64,000 nucleotides of DNA from Nectonema munidae (taxonomy: Eukaryota > Nematomorpha > Nectonematoida > Nectonematidae): the NCBI GenBank assembly GCA_030549495.1, contig JAUIRK010000889.1:436501-500500 (forward strand), given 5' to 3'. The position numbers and the translations under genes are program-made. Every line of letters starts with the position of its first letter. The first letter of the stretch is position 1. The notes under the pieces were generated by a model that saw only the letters and a list, made by a program, of their open reading frames with translations, did not search any database and had not been told where the DNA came from. This document shows, one piece after another, positions 32,672-44,580 of this stretch.

Positions 32672-33619
32672 CTAAAAGATGGTGAAGTTGGCATCAACAA
32701 AGGAGTATACGAGGAATAGGAATGCATAGTTGAAGCACTCGATGAAGTTGGAAATCTGGAAACTGATATTTCCGGGATTGTCACTGAAGATTCTCAGTTC
32801 GATGTCGTCATTCGTGTATTTGGCCATTTTGATACAAACGATGGGAAGGTAGGTAGCGATGTAGATCAATGTGAACAAGAGCATGGAGAAGCCACGCAGG
32901 GTTCTCTTACGCACTATGGACTGGACTTTGCTGCGCAATTTGTTGACATCTGGTTCCGTATTTCTCAAGAGAACAATGTCGGAAATCTGTTTTCGATTTC
33001 GGAAAAAAACGAAAATGCTCCAGATGAGGATGACACTGAGGACGGAGATGAGAATGGTAGGGATGACAAAAATGAAAAATTCTTTCGTTACCCCGTAAAT
33101 CAAAGATATGGTGTTTCCTTTCACACTACATGTCTTGTCTTCGTGATACACGATGCTCAAGCTGAGCGCTATAGGAATGTTTACGATTGAGGACAAGAAG
33201 AATAGAATGGGCAGGAAATGCTTAAAGAAAAAGGATTTACGCCACACTTGATGGCTGTACAAAGCGTATTTAACCTGAAAGAATCTGTCAATCAAAAAGG
33301 TTATCATTAAGCATCTGTTAACAACCATGGCAATGTCTTTGAAATAATCCAGAATTTTGTTGCTGAAAAATATCCATCCACAAGATGTGAAAAAAGTCAA
33401 TCCTGAGAATGTGCAGATTGCGGGTATCAATTGCTTTACCCAGAACAAAACACAAATGTAGAAGTTGAGGAAGGCTATGGCTTGCAAAATTTTGTACCCA
33501 ACATCTTTTTTCAATAGTTTCTTTATCCTAACAAAGGCTAGCGCATTCGTGTAGAGGCCGATAACCGTCAAGATAGCGATGCATAAATTTATTCCCAATT
33601 TAACATGATCTAAATTCAT
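32672..33619 (-). CDS. Intronless rhodopsin-like GPCR, peptide-receptor-like
   Basis: A single open frame of 315 codons. Seven hydrophobic segments are visible at about residues 8-33, 43-66, 78-110, 132-157, 178-206, 242-266 and 288-308. Family signs are DRF at 111-113 in the place of DRY, a Cys pair (Cys80 before helix 3 and Cys164 in the second extracellular loop) and a basic third loop (KVQSIVRKRTLR). In helix 7 an N-Y-A-F-L-F-L-V-Y stretch stands in place of NPxxY. The cytoplasmic tail is very short. It resembles divergent invertebrate FMRFamide/peptide-type or chemosensory class A receptors. The ligand is unknown. The start is the first ATG of the frame. The frame is intact with even composition, so the gene is likely functional; lack of introns suggests a retrocopy origin or an intronless receptor family. 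Confidence 0.8.
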   Translation of the reverse strand: MNLDHVKLGINLCIAILTVIGLYTNALAFVRIKKLLKKDVGYKILQAIAFLNFYICVLFWVKQLIPAICTFSGLTFFTSCGWIFFSNKILDYFKDIAMVVNRCLMITFLIDRFFQVKYALYSHQVWRKSFFFKHFLPILFFLSSIVNIPIALSLSIVYHEDKTCSVKGNTISLIYGVTKEFFIFVIPTILISVLSVILIWSIFVFFRNRKQISDIVLLRNTEPDVNKLRSKVQSIVRKRTLRGFSMLLFTLIYIATYLPIVCIKMAKYTNDDIELRIFSDNPGNISFQISNFIECFNYAFLFLVYSFVDANFTIF

Positions 33620-34689
33620 CGTCTCTCTTCAAAATGGAGACAAAATTGCGTAATTTTAAAAATGTATTTTGGAAAGTAGAGCCGAAATTATTCAACAAAA
33701 GAACATGCTTAGGATGGGTGCAATTATTTCTGAAAGGCATTATCGATTTCATCCTAATCACGATATATTTCTCCAATAAATTGTATAAAAGAAACTACTT
33801 TGCGTCAGCTTTCATTTGAAAGAAATTTAAGAATTTGATTTCAACTCCACGTACAATGAATACATACACGCATATATTTACTTAGTTCTCCAAAACTCAA
33901 GGACATCTAAAATGTTCTTAACCCTATCAGTGCTGAAATTCTTCACTAAAAAATTAATTGTAAAAAATTTGCAGAATTATATCCCTTCAAATTTTGTGAC
34001 TTTTCCTAAAATCGCTAGCTGCATCAGTATATACATTTTCAACAAAATTTTGGCATTATCTGTAGTTAACCGTATAACCAGTGTGTCAATAAAGTCAATT
34101 TTTTTAAAAACAAGAAAAAGTCATCGTAAACCTATTTTATGCTACTTTGAACTAGATTTTCTTCTGTTTTTTTGGATTTATTTTATGTCAAAAAAATATT
34201 TTAAAGTCAATAAAAAGTCAAAAATTAAAATTTCAAAGATACACACACTCCTTCCAATTCGAATAAAAGTCAAAAACATTTAAAAAAGCAAAACGTCACT
34301 GCAAACAAATTTTTAACTACTTTGAACTACTTTTTCTTCTGTTTTTTGGAATTTTTTATGTCATAAATTTTAAAAATAACTTTTTTTGGTCAACAAAAAT
34401 TTAAAAAACTATTTCTAAGCAACCAAAAAATATCAAATATTATTTTAAAATTGTAGTTATTTACAATATACAATTATTGTATATTATAAAATTATTGTAT
34501 GTGTAAAAAAAGTGTTTTTAATTGAAAAAAACTTTAAATTTTTATTTATGTCAAAAATTTCGTGAAAAAAGTCAAAATTATTTGATTACAAAGTCAAAAA
34601 ATAGGATTTTTTAGGTTAAAAATTGTTGACCGTTCTAATAACATAGGCTCTATATTAAATACTCTCTTGAAAATTTATAATTGTATACC
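33620..34689. other. AT-rich region with repeated GTCAAAAA motifs
   Basis: From about 34080 to 34610 the motif GTCAAAAA/GTCAAAAT recurs many times and two stretches of about 40 bp (TTTTTCTTCTGTTTTTTGGA-like) occur at 34155 and 34328. It looks like a degenerate repeat. There is no gene. The promoter of the receptor gene should lie at 33620-33850. Confidence 0.35.
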
Positions 34690-34739
34690 GTTTTGGACGC
34701 ATAACACTTTATACATTTAATTTTTTCAATAATCATGCC

Positions 34740-35455
34740 TACATTTTAGAAAATATCAATCAAAATTTTGATGGATCAGAAATATATCTAATAAAATATT
34801 TTACATAAAATATATGTTTTGTACTAAATCCGCTATCTTGGTTTCATTTCTGAACTCAGTTTTTACATTTAGGATTTGAAAATTCCTATCAGTGTTAATC
34901 AAATTTGCGGTTTACTTCTAAACATTGTCTTCAAATACATTCCTTCACATTTTACATGGAATATATGTTTTTATACCAAATTGACCATGCTGGTTTTATT
35001 TATGTACTCAGATTTTGAATTTAAAGTTTGAAAATATCTCACAGTGTCAATCAAATTTGCGGTTTACTTCTAAAAACTATCTCCTCAAATATTCTCACTA
35101 ATTTTACATGAAATATACGTTTTTATATCAAATCAACCATGCTAATTTAATTTCTGGACTCAGTTTTTGCTTTTAAGGTTTGAAAATATCTGCAAGTGTC
35201 CATCAAATGTGCGGGTTACGTCTAATGTCTACAGAAATATTTTTGAAATTTAAGTAATATCTGTTTTCATACCAAATTGAAGATATTTTTGGACTCAGCT
35301 TCGCATTTATGGTTTGAAAATATCTGAAAGCTTCAATCAAATTTGCGGTTTACATCCAAAAACTATCTCTAAAAATATTTTCAAAATTTTAAATAAAGTA
35401 TCTGACTTTATACGAAATCATTTATTTTATTTCTATACTCGATTTTGGCTAATAC
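34740..35455 (-). repeat. Satellite A array in copy II
   Basis: Four or more monomers. The marker AATCAAATTTGCGGTTTAC occurs at 34897, 35049, 35201 (variant) and 35335, so the spacing is 152, 152 and 134 bp. Each monomer also has a TTTTATACCAAAT block and a TTTCTGAACTCAG block. Confidence 0.75.
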
Positions 35456-36469
35456 TGTTAAAGAAATCCCAAGCTGTGAATTAAATTAGTCATGTATGAA
35501 TCATTTCTGTAAAATATTTTCCGAAAATCGGTATATATTGCTTATTTAGTAAAATATGATTTATTTTATATATTTTTGTTTGTAATACTTTCTTCAATCA
35601 TGTTGAGTATAAAATAATTATTTAAAAAAAGAAAGACTCATTATAAAATCTATTGAAGATTAGTATGAGAGAAGGAAGTAACCTGAAAATAAATTGAAAA
35701 GAGAAGGCCTGATCAAAAGAAATAATTTTAAATATCTACCATGTTCTAATGAACTAGGAAGTGGTGTAATGATCTACCTATCTATAGCTTATCAGCTAAG
35801 ATTACAATTTCATTTCACTAAGATGGTAGGATATCTGAATATTTTGAATAGGTCAGAGTTATCAAAACTGTCACAGATGCAAATATGTAAAAATTTAGTC
35901 CCTATCAAGATAATTTTAAATTTAAGTTGAATTTGTCCTTAATTATCCTTTTGCGTGAAAGCAAGAGTCCTCTTTTTGAAATTGAACAATGAACATCACG
36001 AATGATTTCATCAGAAAAATAAATTTTTGGACTTGGATTGGTTAACAAATATTCAGGCATATTTCACTCGATAAGAAAATACAAGGTCATCCCTAAGATC
36101 AATATCAAGAAGTTTCTTTAATCAGAATTCTTTTAGATCATGTAAAATCTGTTCAAAAAAAATCCTAAAAAATTTTTTTCTAACACACATTGCAGAAAAT
36201 AAATTTCTAATGAAAGAAGAACTACCAAGAAATGATCAACATAGTATGAATAGCAAAATTAACTACTGTGTAAAGTATAGGAATGACGTAGAGACTACCA
36301 GCCGATAACGAATTTGTAGCGAGGAATATGGAGCTCCTATCGAGATACCTAATTTACTGAGTAATGAAATATTTTAAGTGAATTAAACACCAAAATTGGT
36401 TTATTAGATAAAAGAAAATAATTAGCAGGGTAATACTACAAGTAGAATTTATTTTGAAGTTTATATATA

Positions 36470-36910
36470 CTTAGCATTGATTGACAATATAATCGATTTT
36501 ATTGACAAGTTTAATTGATTTTCATTAAAAAATGAACATCACCACTAAATTTTACATAGTTGAAAATGGGTTTATATGTATAAAATAATTGTATAAGAAT
36601 AAAAATTTTAATTTTTACATGGGCTCTCATATTTAAATCTTTTTTGACAGGTTTGACTGATTTTCATAAAAAATGAACATTACCAGTAAGCTCAGCATAC
36701 TTTAAAATGTGTATATATATGTGTAAAAAGCCGTATATTATTATTTGAATAAAAAGTTCCTTTTTGAAATGACATGTCATATATAAATCAAATTTTAACA
36801 GATTTGATTGATTTTCATTAAAAAATGGACAATTCAGCATAATTGAAATATATAAAAAAACTTATTATTATTCGAAAAAAAAGATCTCTTCAGAAGAGCT
36901 AATAAAAATA
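36470..36910 (-). repeat. Satellite B array in copy II
   Basis: Three monomers of about 143-153 bp marked by AAAAAATGAACATCACCAC, AAAAAATGAACATTACCAG and AAAAAATGGACAATTCAG. Each is preceded by GATTGATTTTCATT-like sequence and followed by an AAAATG-G-(T)ATATATGTGTAAAA block. Confidence 0.7.
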
Positions 36911-38764
36911 AAGTAAAATTTAGTAATGAAATTTGTAGAACTTAGGTCACAATTTTCTCACCTACCAATAAAGAACCCTGTTATAAAAGATAAAATGAAA
37001 GAATAAAGTTGTTTTCTATGTAAGAAAATTGTTATGATCAACTACTCCGTTGAAATTATGAAAATATATTGTTGAATTCGTTAAAATTGTTACAATGATA
37101 TATAATTTTTATAATTTTTTAATTTTATTTTTACCTTTTTTGTAAAACTAAAAATTCAATATTTTTTTTATAAAAATAAACATTTTTTTAAACTTATTTC
37201 AACGTAATAAATTGTATATCGTATGTGTTTTTTATACCTCTGATATAATATTTTTTTTGAGATTCAAGGAAATAAAATGAAACAATAGACTAGAGAAAGA
37301 AAATGGATGATATATTTGTAAACCGCGTTTTATAAGCCCTTCGTTGTAATATATTTTCCATGTTTAAATACTATACTTATAACCTAAAATCTTTCGAAGT
37401 TGTAAAAATGTTTTGTTTTTATCGAGTATTGTGTTGTGCATTTTACTATCGAGTTATATATGCTTGAATATCTTGAAACTTTTTCATTGCCAAAACCCAC
37501 TTGCGTTCAATTATAAACAACGTGTTTTCAAGTAGAATCAGATCATAACCGCGGGCTATTGATACGGTAACCTAAAACATACTCCCTGCCATAGACAATC
37601 TAATCAAGGTTAAAAAAACTAATCATTATAGAAAACTATTCATTTTTTAATATATCCATAATTTCCATCAAAATCTTTGAGTCACACTATATGGCGAAGC
37701 TAGGGTTTTATTTTATTGTTATTTTTATCTACAATTTATTAAAAGGAAAAATTTAGATCGGTGGAAAAATATGGGCAAAATGGTTCCGATATTGGTGGCC
37801 CATCAATTTTGCAAGTTTTTACATTTAATTAAAAAAGATAACATTTTAATATTTGTTTAAAAATAAACTTTATATTGCCTTTGTACATATATTTTTAAAA
37901 TAGTTGTTTAAAAAAATATGAATTCTTAGTTGGTTTTTCCAAGATCGGTCAGCATAATCCCATTTTGGACATTTTTGATTGGCTAATATAGACAAAAATA
38001 ATGAAAAAATTTTTCTATTTTCTTTTTAGACATATAAAATTGAGTTAAATTTTAGTATAAAATTTAGAGTTTTTACCTTTTATTTTAAAACTAGACACTT
38101 TTTTGGCGTAAAAACTAGCGTCAAATAAAGTTTTAACTAATTCTTTAGATAAATCTTAATATATTTGCTTTATACATAAACTACTTTTTCTTAGATAGTT
38201 GTGAACCAGTCATTTTCTATAATATTTACAATTTTTATTACATTTGAAACACTTTTAATATCTATATATAAGCATGTATTATAACGTATTTATATCAAAG
38301 ATTATTTAGCAAATATATTTTTTTTGATGTTATCACCTATTTAAAAATATTTGAGTAAGGAATAAAATTGAAAAAAATTATTAAGACAATTAAATTGTAT
38401 TTATATAAATTTTATAACAAATATCTTAGCATTGCACTATTTTCATTTATCCTATATTATGAATATGACTTCATTTAAATAGTTTGTTTTATTTTTTCCA
38501 AAAATACTTATAGAGTCATATCTGAATGTGAGATATGATATCTCATTTGTTCGTTCTCTGAAAACCCGATTTTTCGTTATTTTGGACACACCTGGTTGAA
38601 TACACGGTTTCAACGCGTGTTAAAATGTTTCTATAGTCTGATAGTTCATGGGATCTTTTTGATTTTTGTTTCAAATGACTTTAAAATTTAATAAAATTGT
38701 TAATGTATGGAACATATATTTAAAATTTTAACTGTTTCCAATATAGAAAAGGTAATTCATTTTG
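36911..38764. other. AT-rich desert
   Basis: Very AT-rich throughout, with no reading frame or repeat that I recognise. A slightly GC-richer patch at 37540-37610 is unassigned. Confidence 0.4.
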
Positions 38765-39890
38765 CATATCAAAAATCATATACACTTAAATACATAGAAT
38801 CTTGGCAAATTTCTTCTGCATGTTTTGAAACTTCCAGAGCCTTGCCCACCTCCTTCTTAACATAACATAACATAAGTGTATTAAGCAATGTAAAGAGGCT
38901 AATCGCCTGTGTGAATTGCATCAAATATAATACAAATAAAATACAAATCAATCAAATAATGATATCTTTTATCTTTCCAAAAATCATCAAGCTTTCTTTC
39001 AAAGGTATTTATATTCAAGGAATCGACAACTTCATTTGGAAAACCATTCCAGGGATTATATGCTTTTTGTGTTAAATAGGGTTGTCTATAATTACTTTGG
39101 TAGGAATTAGGTTAAATTTCAGGGAATGTGATCTGGAAATTCTCTTTGAATAACCAGGCAAAACATTCTCGCCAATGTTCATGTTTCCTTTCACAATATC
39201 AAATATAGTAATCATTTCATTCCTGCTTCTGTAATACAAAAAAGGAGGATTACTTTTCTCCAATCTTTTAATGTAACATAAACTATTCATTTCAAGTGTT
39301 TTGTAAATACTCTCTGAACGTTTTCTATTTTTCTGATATTCATGATTGAAGAATTTCCAAAAATCACATTTCCATATTCTAAAACAGGCCTGACTAAAGA
39401 TTTGAACAGATGGAGAGGAACTTCAATGTTAGATAACACAAAAGTATTGTTTAACATGTGTAATATAGAGAAAGGTCTCTTTACAACATGACAAACATGA
39501 TCAGAAAAACAAAAGTTTGAATCATTGTGTTTTTCAACTTGATTAAGTTTAGTTCCACCTATATAAAAATTAGTATCATCTGTTTTCCAACTTGAAGGTG
39601 ACAGCACTTGTTAATATTGAAAGGCAAATCACATTCTCTACTCCATTTATATATTTTATATAAATCTACTTGTAATTTTTTTTGCCATCACCACTAGAAC
39701 CCTTGAATAATTTAATATCATCGGCATAAATTTTACATTTGATTTCAAATTACCACTTATAACATTCATGAATATAGAAAAGAATATCGATCGTAATTCT
39801 GAACCTTGTGGGATTCCACTTATAATTTCAGAGGTTTCTGATCAGATTTCATTCAATCGAACAACAAATTCTTGTAAGTACCGAAGCAAA
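38765..39890 (-). mobile_element. LINE fragment, reverse-transcriptase C-terminal half
   Basis: Minus-strand frames show SGIPQGSELRSIFFSIFMN near 39820, KIYADDIKLFKG near 39725 (the YADD catalytic box) and SSWKTDDTNFYIGGTKLNQ. SLVRPVLEYGNVIFGNSS near 39370, YYRSRNEMITIFDIVKGNM and NPWNGFPNEVVDSLN near 39040 follow. The order is that of CR1/Jockey-type LINE reverse transcriptases and their thumb. It lacks the endonuclease and fingers and has several frame changes, as in a dead 5'-truncated insertion. Confidence 0.75.
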
Positions 39891-40079
39891 TACACTATAA
39901 ATCAAAAAAGAAAATTTGGAAAGAAATAGATAGACAAATTTAATTTTTTAAATTTAACAATTTTTTCTAAAATAAACTTTTTGAGCCGAAAAAAGACGAA
40001 ATTTTAAGGCAGCGATAATTGCTAAAAATAATAAATTTTAAAATAATTTGAAATACTGGAAAGTTTCACCTTTTTATAT

Positions 40080-40680
40080 ATTTGCGCCGGACATTTGCGG
40101 CCGGACATTTGCCAGAAAATATTATTTTATTATTTTTTAATATTTATATTTATTTACTGTTTTAATTTATAATTTTTCGTTTTTTTAAATTCTAAATTTA
40201 AAATAATGTTTTATAAATTAAAATTTTTAATTAAAAAAAATATTTAAAAAAATATATTTATATTTTTGTTTTACAATTTCTTTTATTTAAAAAATTAGTT
40301 GTTAATTTAAAAAAAAATTGAAAAAAAAATTAACTCTATAAAATATCTTTTTTTAGTTACTTACATTTTTAGCTGTTTATTTATATAATCAATTAATAAG
40401 TTAATTATTTTTATTTAAGATAGTTATTGAACGATTAAGAAAATTTTTAAAGATAAACAGAATTGAAAAAAATATTTATTGTCAATAGAAAAAATCTAAT
40501 CCAAATTGAGAAATATTTGAAAACGTACCAAAATATTTTATAAAAAAATATTCAAATAACCTGTCATTAAACGAAAAATTATAAATATTAAAAATAATAT
40601 AATACTATTTTGAGTTAAATGCCCGTCAGACAAATATTTGTAAGCCAAATGTTTCGGCACCATATATTTGAGCTTATAAG
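40080..40680. mobile_element. AT-rich MITE with GCCGGACATTTG-type ends
   Basis: The left end at 40085 reads GCGCCGGACATTTGCGGCCG and repeats GCCGGACATTTGCC, followed by AATATTATTTTATTATTTTT. The right end, reversed, reads GGTGCCGAAACATTTGG, then GACGGGCATTT and AATAGTATTATATTATTTTT. The two ends are thus imperfect inverted repeats of about 80 bp around a nearly pure A/T middle. The repeated G/C-ending boxes at each end resemble known MITE termini. Confidence 0.55.
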
Positions 40681-40689
40681 TTTTTTATT

Positions 40690-40975
40690 AAAGTTTATTT
40701 GTGACGTTCGCACTATTCCATTCGGATATCGTGGCCCGTTCGGAATTCTGAGTTCAAGTCTACCTGGAAATACAGCTGAGTGAACGATAAAATCCTAACG
40801 CGAACGCTCCCAATTTGGGAAACAAACTTTAAGTCTAGTGATACCTTGATTACTAACACGGTTAGAATCGGGTCGCCAAAGCAGTACCTAACCGTAAAAA
40901 CCTTTGAATTCTTCGGAGGAAGAAAACCAGGATGATATCCTACAAAAATACTAGAGTAAGGAGGCATGCAATATC
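40690..40975. other. GC-richer island of unknown nature
   Basis: Clearly GC-richer than its surroundings. It contains GAGTTCAAGTCTACC, like a Pol III B-box, but the candidate A-box (TGGCCCGTTCGG) is too close. A minus-strand frame of 84 codons is open (40713-40967) but shows no motif. It could be a SINE, the 3' tail of a LINE or an exon. Confidence 0.3.
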
Positions 40976-41017
40976 TTATATGTTATTAATAAATAATATT
41001 TGATACATGTTATAACG

Positions 41018-41056
41018 GTTAAGAAAGCTATACACAATTTAAGGCATGCTAGGTTA
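41018..41056 (+). repeat. Left copy of an imperfect direct repeat flanking a LINE
   Basis: GGTTAAGAAAGCTATACACA followed by ATTTAAGGCATGCTAG. It matches 42991-43028 with about four differences. Confidence 0.6.
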
Positions 41057-41488
41057 GGAACAATCTACCCCTGGAATTTGACTCCATCCCATATATACAT
41101 GATATAAGCATATATGTTCTCCCTAGGATATATATTTTACAATAGGAATATATAATCGGTCCTACAAGCATACTCCTGCAGAGGCCAGATTACCGATTAT
41201 AGGTCAACCTAGACTGTACTATGAAACTGTTTTTGGACTTATACCTTGTGCCAACCCTAAATTTAATCTCGAATCTTGTTCGAGAAGTCAGAAAAAACAG
41301 AACTATATAGCAGAAGGCAGAATTCTCTATTGCTTGGGGGCTATTGTATATAGGTTAACAAGTACCTAGGATAACTTTTCTCTTTTTTTTAGCATATACC
41401 CCCGAGAACGCTTCAGGCTGGTTTTACGTGAGCTCCATAATTGTGGGCAATGCTTATAAATCCTTAGTTTTTCAATAAACTTTTTATT

Positions 41489-42990
41489 TTATTTCTCCAA
41501 CCTTTTCTGGAACCAAGAAAAGGAGGTCCGGCTATGAGGAATAGTGAAAGGGTTCCCATAAACAGTTCTAAAAAGTTTGTACACGAGGTCGTCTATTTTG
41601 TTGGTCCAAGTTGAGGAAAGGCATCCCAAAATGGAGTTACCATAAGTCAATTTCGGCATTGTTAGGATTTTAATGACCTTCCCTACCGCCGTGGAATTGA
41701 CCCCAAGGTCTTTAAGACATCCATATAGCGCTAGATCCTTCTTTATCTTTTCGTGAGCTTCACGATGAAAACTAAATCCTGCATCCCAATTGATTCCTAG
41801 ATATTTTAGGTGGCGAAGTAGGTGAATATTCCCTATAGTTAGCGGGTTATTTTTTGGACAATTAGAGCCAAAGATGATCAACTTGCATTTAGAGTAATTT
41901 ACCTTAAGGTTCTATCCAGTGAAATACCTCCCTAATATGGTATTTACGTTGTTATATTTTCAAATACGCGGTACACGCTCAGCGAAGTAATATACACATA
42001 TGTCTTCTGCGAAACTGATTATTATCTAAGCATAGATTGACTTATTGAAATCCCTAATGTCAGATATGTAGATGTTGAACAGAAGAGAGCTTAGAGGTGA
42101 ACCTTGGGGGACTCCGCGTTCTAGGCTTATTCTTCTGGAAAATTCGTTATTTATTCTGATCTGAAATGTGCGTCGTGAAAGGAAACTGTACTACCTTGAA
42201 GATGCATGATGGCACAAACATGCTACTAAGTTTGAACAGCAAACCCTCATGCCAGACCGTATCAGAAGCCTTCTCCAGGTCGTAAGATATCATCCCTACG
42301 TAGAAGCCATCATTTAAGCTTTTAGCAACATCATGATGCAAGGTAAGCAGAGCATGATTGTAGATCGTCCTTTTTTAAAGCCAAACTGTTCGTCTGGGAT
42401 TATTGCATGCTGCTTGCACCAAGCATCGAGTACTCCAAAAATTAATTTGTCATACACTTTGTTCAGGCAAGGGAGAAGACTGATAGGCCGTAGGTCACTC
42501 GGTTTGCCGCTCTTCTTGCCAGCCTTTGGCACATAAATAAGTATAGCCCTTTTATAGCAGTCTGGGTAAAACTCATCTTTTATAAAAGAGTTATACATTG
42601 CCAGCAAGACGTCCCTAAACCTAGGGGGAAGATTCTTGATGAATAGGTTACTAACTTCATCCCATCCCGCCGCTTTCCTAGCATTAAGCTTTTTAATGAT
42701 TTGAACCAGGTCCCCTAGAATGAAGTTAGTGTCGTTCGTCGCAGGTAAACGCCTTAAAAACTCAATTTCAGAATTAATATTTTTCGGACCTGGATTTGTC
42801 CTATACACATCTTCGTATTAATCAGCAAGCAGCACACATTTATCTTCTGCCTCTTTGGCTGGTCGGTTATCCAAATAACCGACGTTGGACCTTTGCAGCC
42901 AGGCTTCAGCCCTCTAACCAGGTTCCAGAACTTCGAAGAGCCTGTAGCGGGTTAGAGGATTTTGTGATGCTTACTCAATTGTAATATTTG
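41489..42990 (-). mobile_element. LINE, Jockey/I-like reverse transcriptase, 5'-truncated
   Basis: From 42990 down the minus strand encodes a linker (FWNLVRGLKPG), then LNARKAAGWDEVSN, PKAGKKSGKPSDLRPISLLP and DEQFGFKKGRST (fingers and motif 1-2 region). YDLEKASDTVWHEGLLFKL (motif A), VPQGSPLSSLLFNIYISDI near 42095 (motif B) and SFAEDICVYYFAERVPRI near 42010 follow; this last sits in the place of the F-A-D-D box with Glu for the first Asp. It ends with LRHLKYLGINWDAGFSF and MPKLTYGNSILGCLSS. Frame changes occur near 42320, 42140 and 41885. The endonuclease is missing. Downstream sequence to about 41056 may be its 3' UTR. It is inactive. Confidence 0.8.
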
Positions 42991-43028
42991 TAAAGGTTAA
43001 GAAAGGTATACACAATTTAGGCATACTA
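42991..43028 (+). repeat. Right copy of the imperfect direct repeat flanking a LINE
   Basis: GGTTAAGAAAGGTATACACA followed by ATTTAGGCATACTAA, lying just outside the 5' end of the LINE coding sequence. See the left copy at 41018. Confidence 0.6.
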
Positions 43029-43792
43029 ATATTAGTAAAAAGTAAATCATTTTCCAGGGTAAATATTTTTGCTAAAAAAATAAAGTTCCTAAAATATTTT
43101 AGACATTGCTTTTCTGTTTTTATATCGAATTGTTTAAGAAACTGTTTTTTAAACTTTTTTTAAGTTTTGAAATAATTTTTAACGCTATCTAAGAAGCATA
43201 AATTTTATATTTAAAGAATATGCTTTGACGCATGAAATCTGTCTTTTTCTTGTCCATTATATCATCGCTATAATTTAAATTAATTTTATGTTTAAACATT
43301 TATCCATATGTTTTTTTAGCTCAGGACAATGAAAAATATCCAGTTATTTTATTGGTTATCTCATTACATAGCCTTATTATGTCACCCATTATTTAGTTTA
43401 ATGCATAAATACTCACACGATATACACTCCTCAATTATCACTTTTATTTTATTTCATCCATTCCAATGAAACATGCAAGATAAAATTTCAAAGGAATACA
43501 ACTTTTTTTATATAAGCAACTCAATTTTCTGGTCAAGGTCCTTTTCAAAACTATAAAATTTTATTTTTTTAAATTATATTAAAAATAATTAAATTTACTT
43601 AAAATGAGTCTTATTTCTTGTGAAAAGTAGAAATGAAGACTCTGCTTACAATTCAACTAATCATCCAAAAGATCGATATGAGGCCTGAGGGTTGCTAAGC
43701 AATTGCTTAATTTTTGACCTGATTTGAGGCTTGAATCCTTAACAACTCAATTGATTATATTAAAAAAAGGTGTATATGTGTTGTCTTTGCAG

Positions 43793-43890
43793 AACACGAA
43801 GGATGTTTCATAAGCTCTAAGAAGAATAAACGGAAAATTGTACTGGCAAAGCTTCTACTAAATAAGCAGGCGATTCAAATCAGAAAATAA
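43793..43890 (+). CDS. Candidate terminal exon, unknown host gene
   Basis: A good acceptor (GTGTTGTCTTTGCAG) ends at 43792. One frame is open to TAA at 43888-43890, giving HEGCFISSKKNKRK, then IVLAKLLLNKQAIQIRK, a basic C-terminal tail. AATAAA at 43927-43932 would be a suitably placed poly(A) signal. No upstream exon was found, so this is weak. It may be chance. Confidence 0.25.
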
Positions 43891-44349
43891 AGAATGCAGT
43901 TCACTAACTAGAAGATCCTGTTCAATAATAAATAGCAGACCAAGGAGAAGAGATACAAGTAGGTTTACAACTTGTAAATATTTTATGCGCAAAAAACATT
44001 CATTTTTGATGTTTTACATGTAATGTTTATTTATCTGTTTTTGTTTATTTCAAAATTACTTTTTTATATTCATTTGTTTTTTAAACTTTTTTGTTTTATT
44101 TTGTTTTTCTATAATATGTCATTGACTCTTAATTATGGTTACTTTTATTTTTTTGAATAAATATTTCTAAAAAAATAATATTTGTTTTTAAAAACTTTTG
44201 GCAGAACATAACACACAACTTGTAGAGTCTATTGTTTTGAAGTTTGATAAGTGAGAGTAATGTAGCAAACTTGCCAGATCATACTGCTTATATCACGGCC
44301 CTACATGTCTATATGGCAAAAGTTCTAGTTCTAGCTTAGTGACATCGCC

Positions 44350-44580
44350 CTATTTATAATTCGAGTCCAAAAAAAGTATTTTCTCCACGTATATGCCCGC
44401 CTCACTCTGTCCCCCTATATTTTGGGGCCAAATCATATGAAATAGCTCATCATACATGACAAGCCAGCTAAATAAATGTTTTAAAATTTTTGGCCCATCA
44501 TAATCTGAATATAGGCTACTATTGACATTTTTATGAATTAAACTGTGACACAAAATGAGTATCAACCAGACTATGTTCAT
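44350..44580 (-). CDS. Signal-peptide-bearing reading frame, possible receptor first exon
   Basis: An ATG at 44580 opens MNIVWLILILCHSLIHKN, a plausible signal peptide. The mature part runs YSDYDGPKILKHLFSWLV, then YDELFHMIWPQNIGG. This has a loose likeness to the N-terminal helix and first strand of Cys-loop ligand-gated channels (ILD-x-LL-x-x-YD-x-x-x-x-P). The frame ends in a stop after LDSNYK, or may splice earlier at a good donor (CAGA|GTGAGG) near 44385. No downstream exon was located. The sequence is too short to be sure. Confidence 0.35.
   Translation of the reverse strand: MNIVWLILILCHSLIHKNVNSSLYSDYDGPKILKHLFSWLVMYDELFHMIWPQNIGGQSEAGIYVEKILFLDSNYK

Larger units (their letters stand above)
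34690..36910 (-). mobile_element. Unclassified satellite-bearing element, copy II
   Basis: Read on the minus strand the order is satellite B (36910-36470), core (about 36380-35455) and satellite A (35455-34690). The core shares long stretches with copy III, for example CAGTAAATTAGGTAT, CTACAAATTCGTTATCGGCT, TTTCATTAGAAATTTATTTT, TGATGAAATCATTCGTGATG and TTTTATAAT-G near the satellite A border. No coding domain is recognised on either strand; the longest frame (35694-35930, plus) is unconvincing. The conserved order in independent copies shows that the unit spreads as one piece. Confidence 0.7.
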
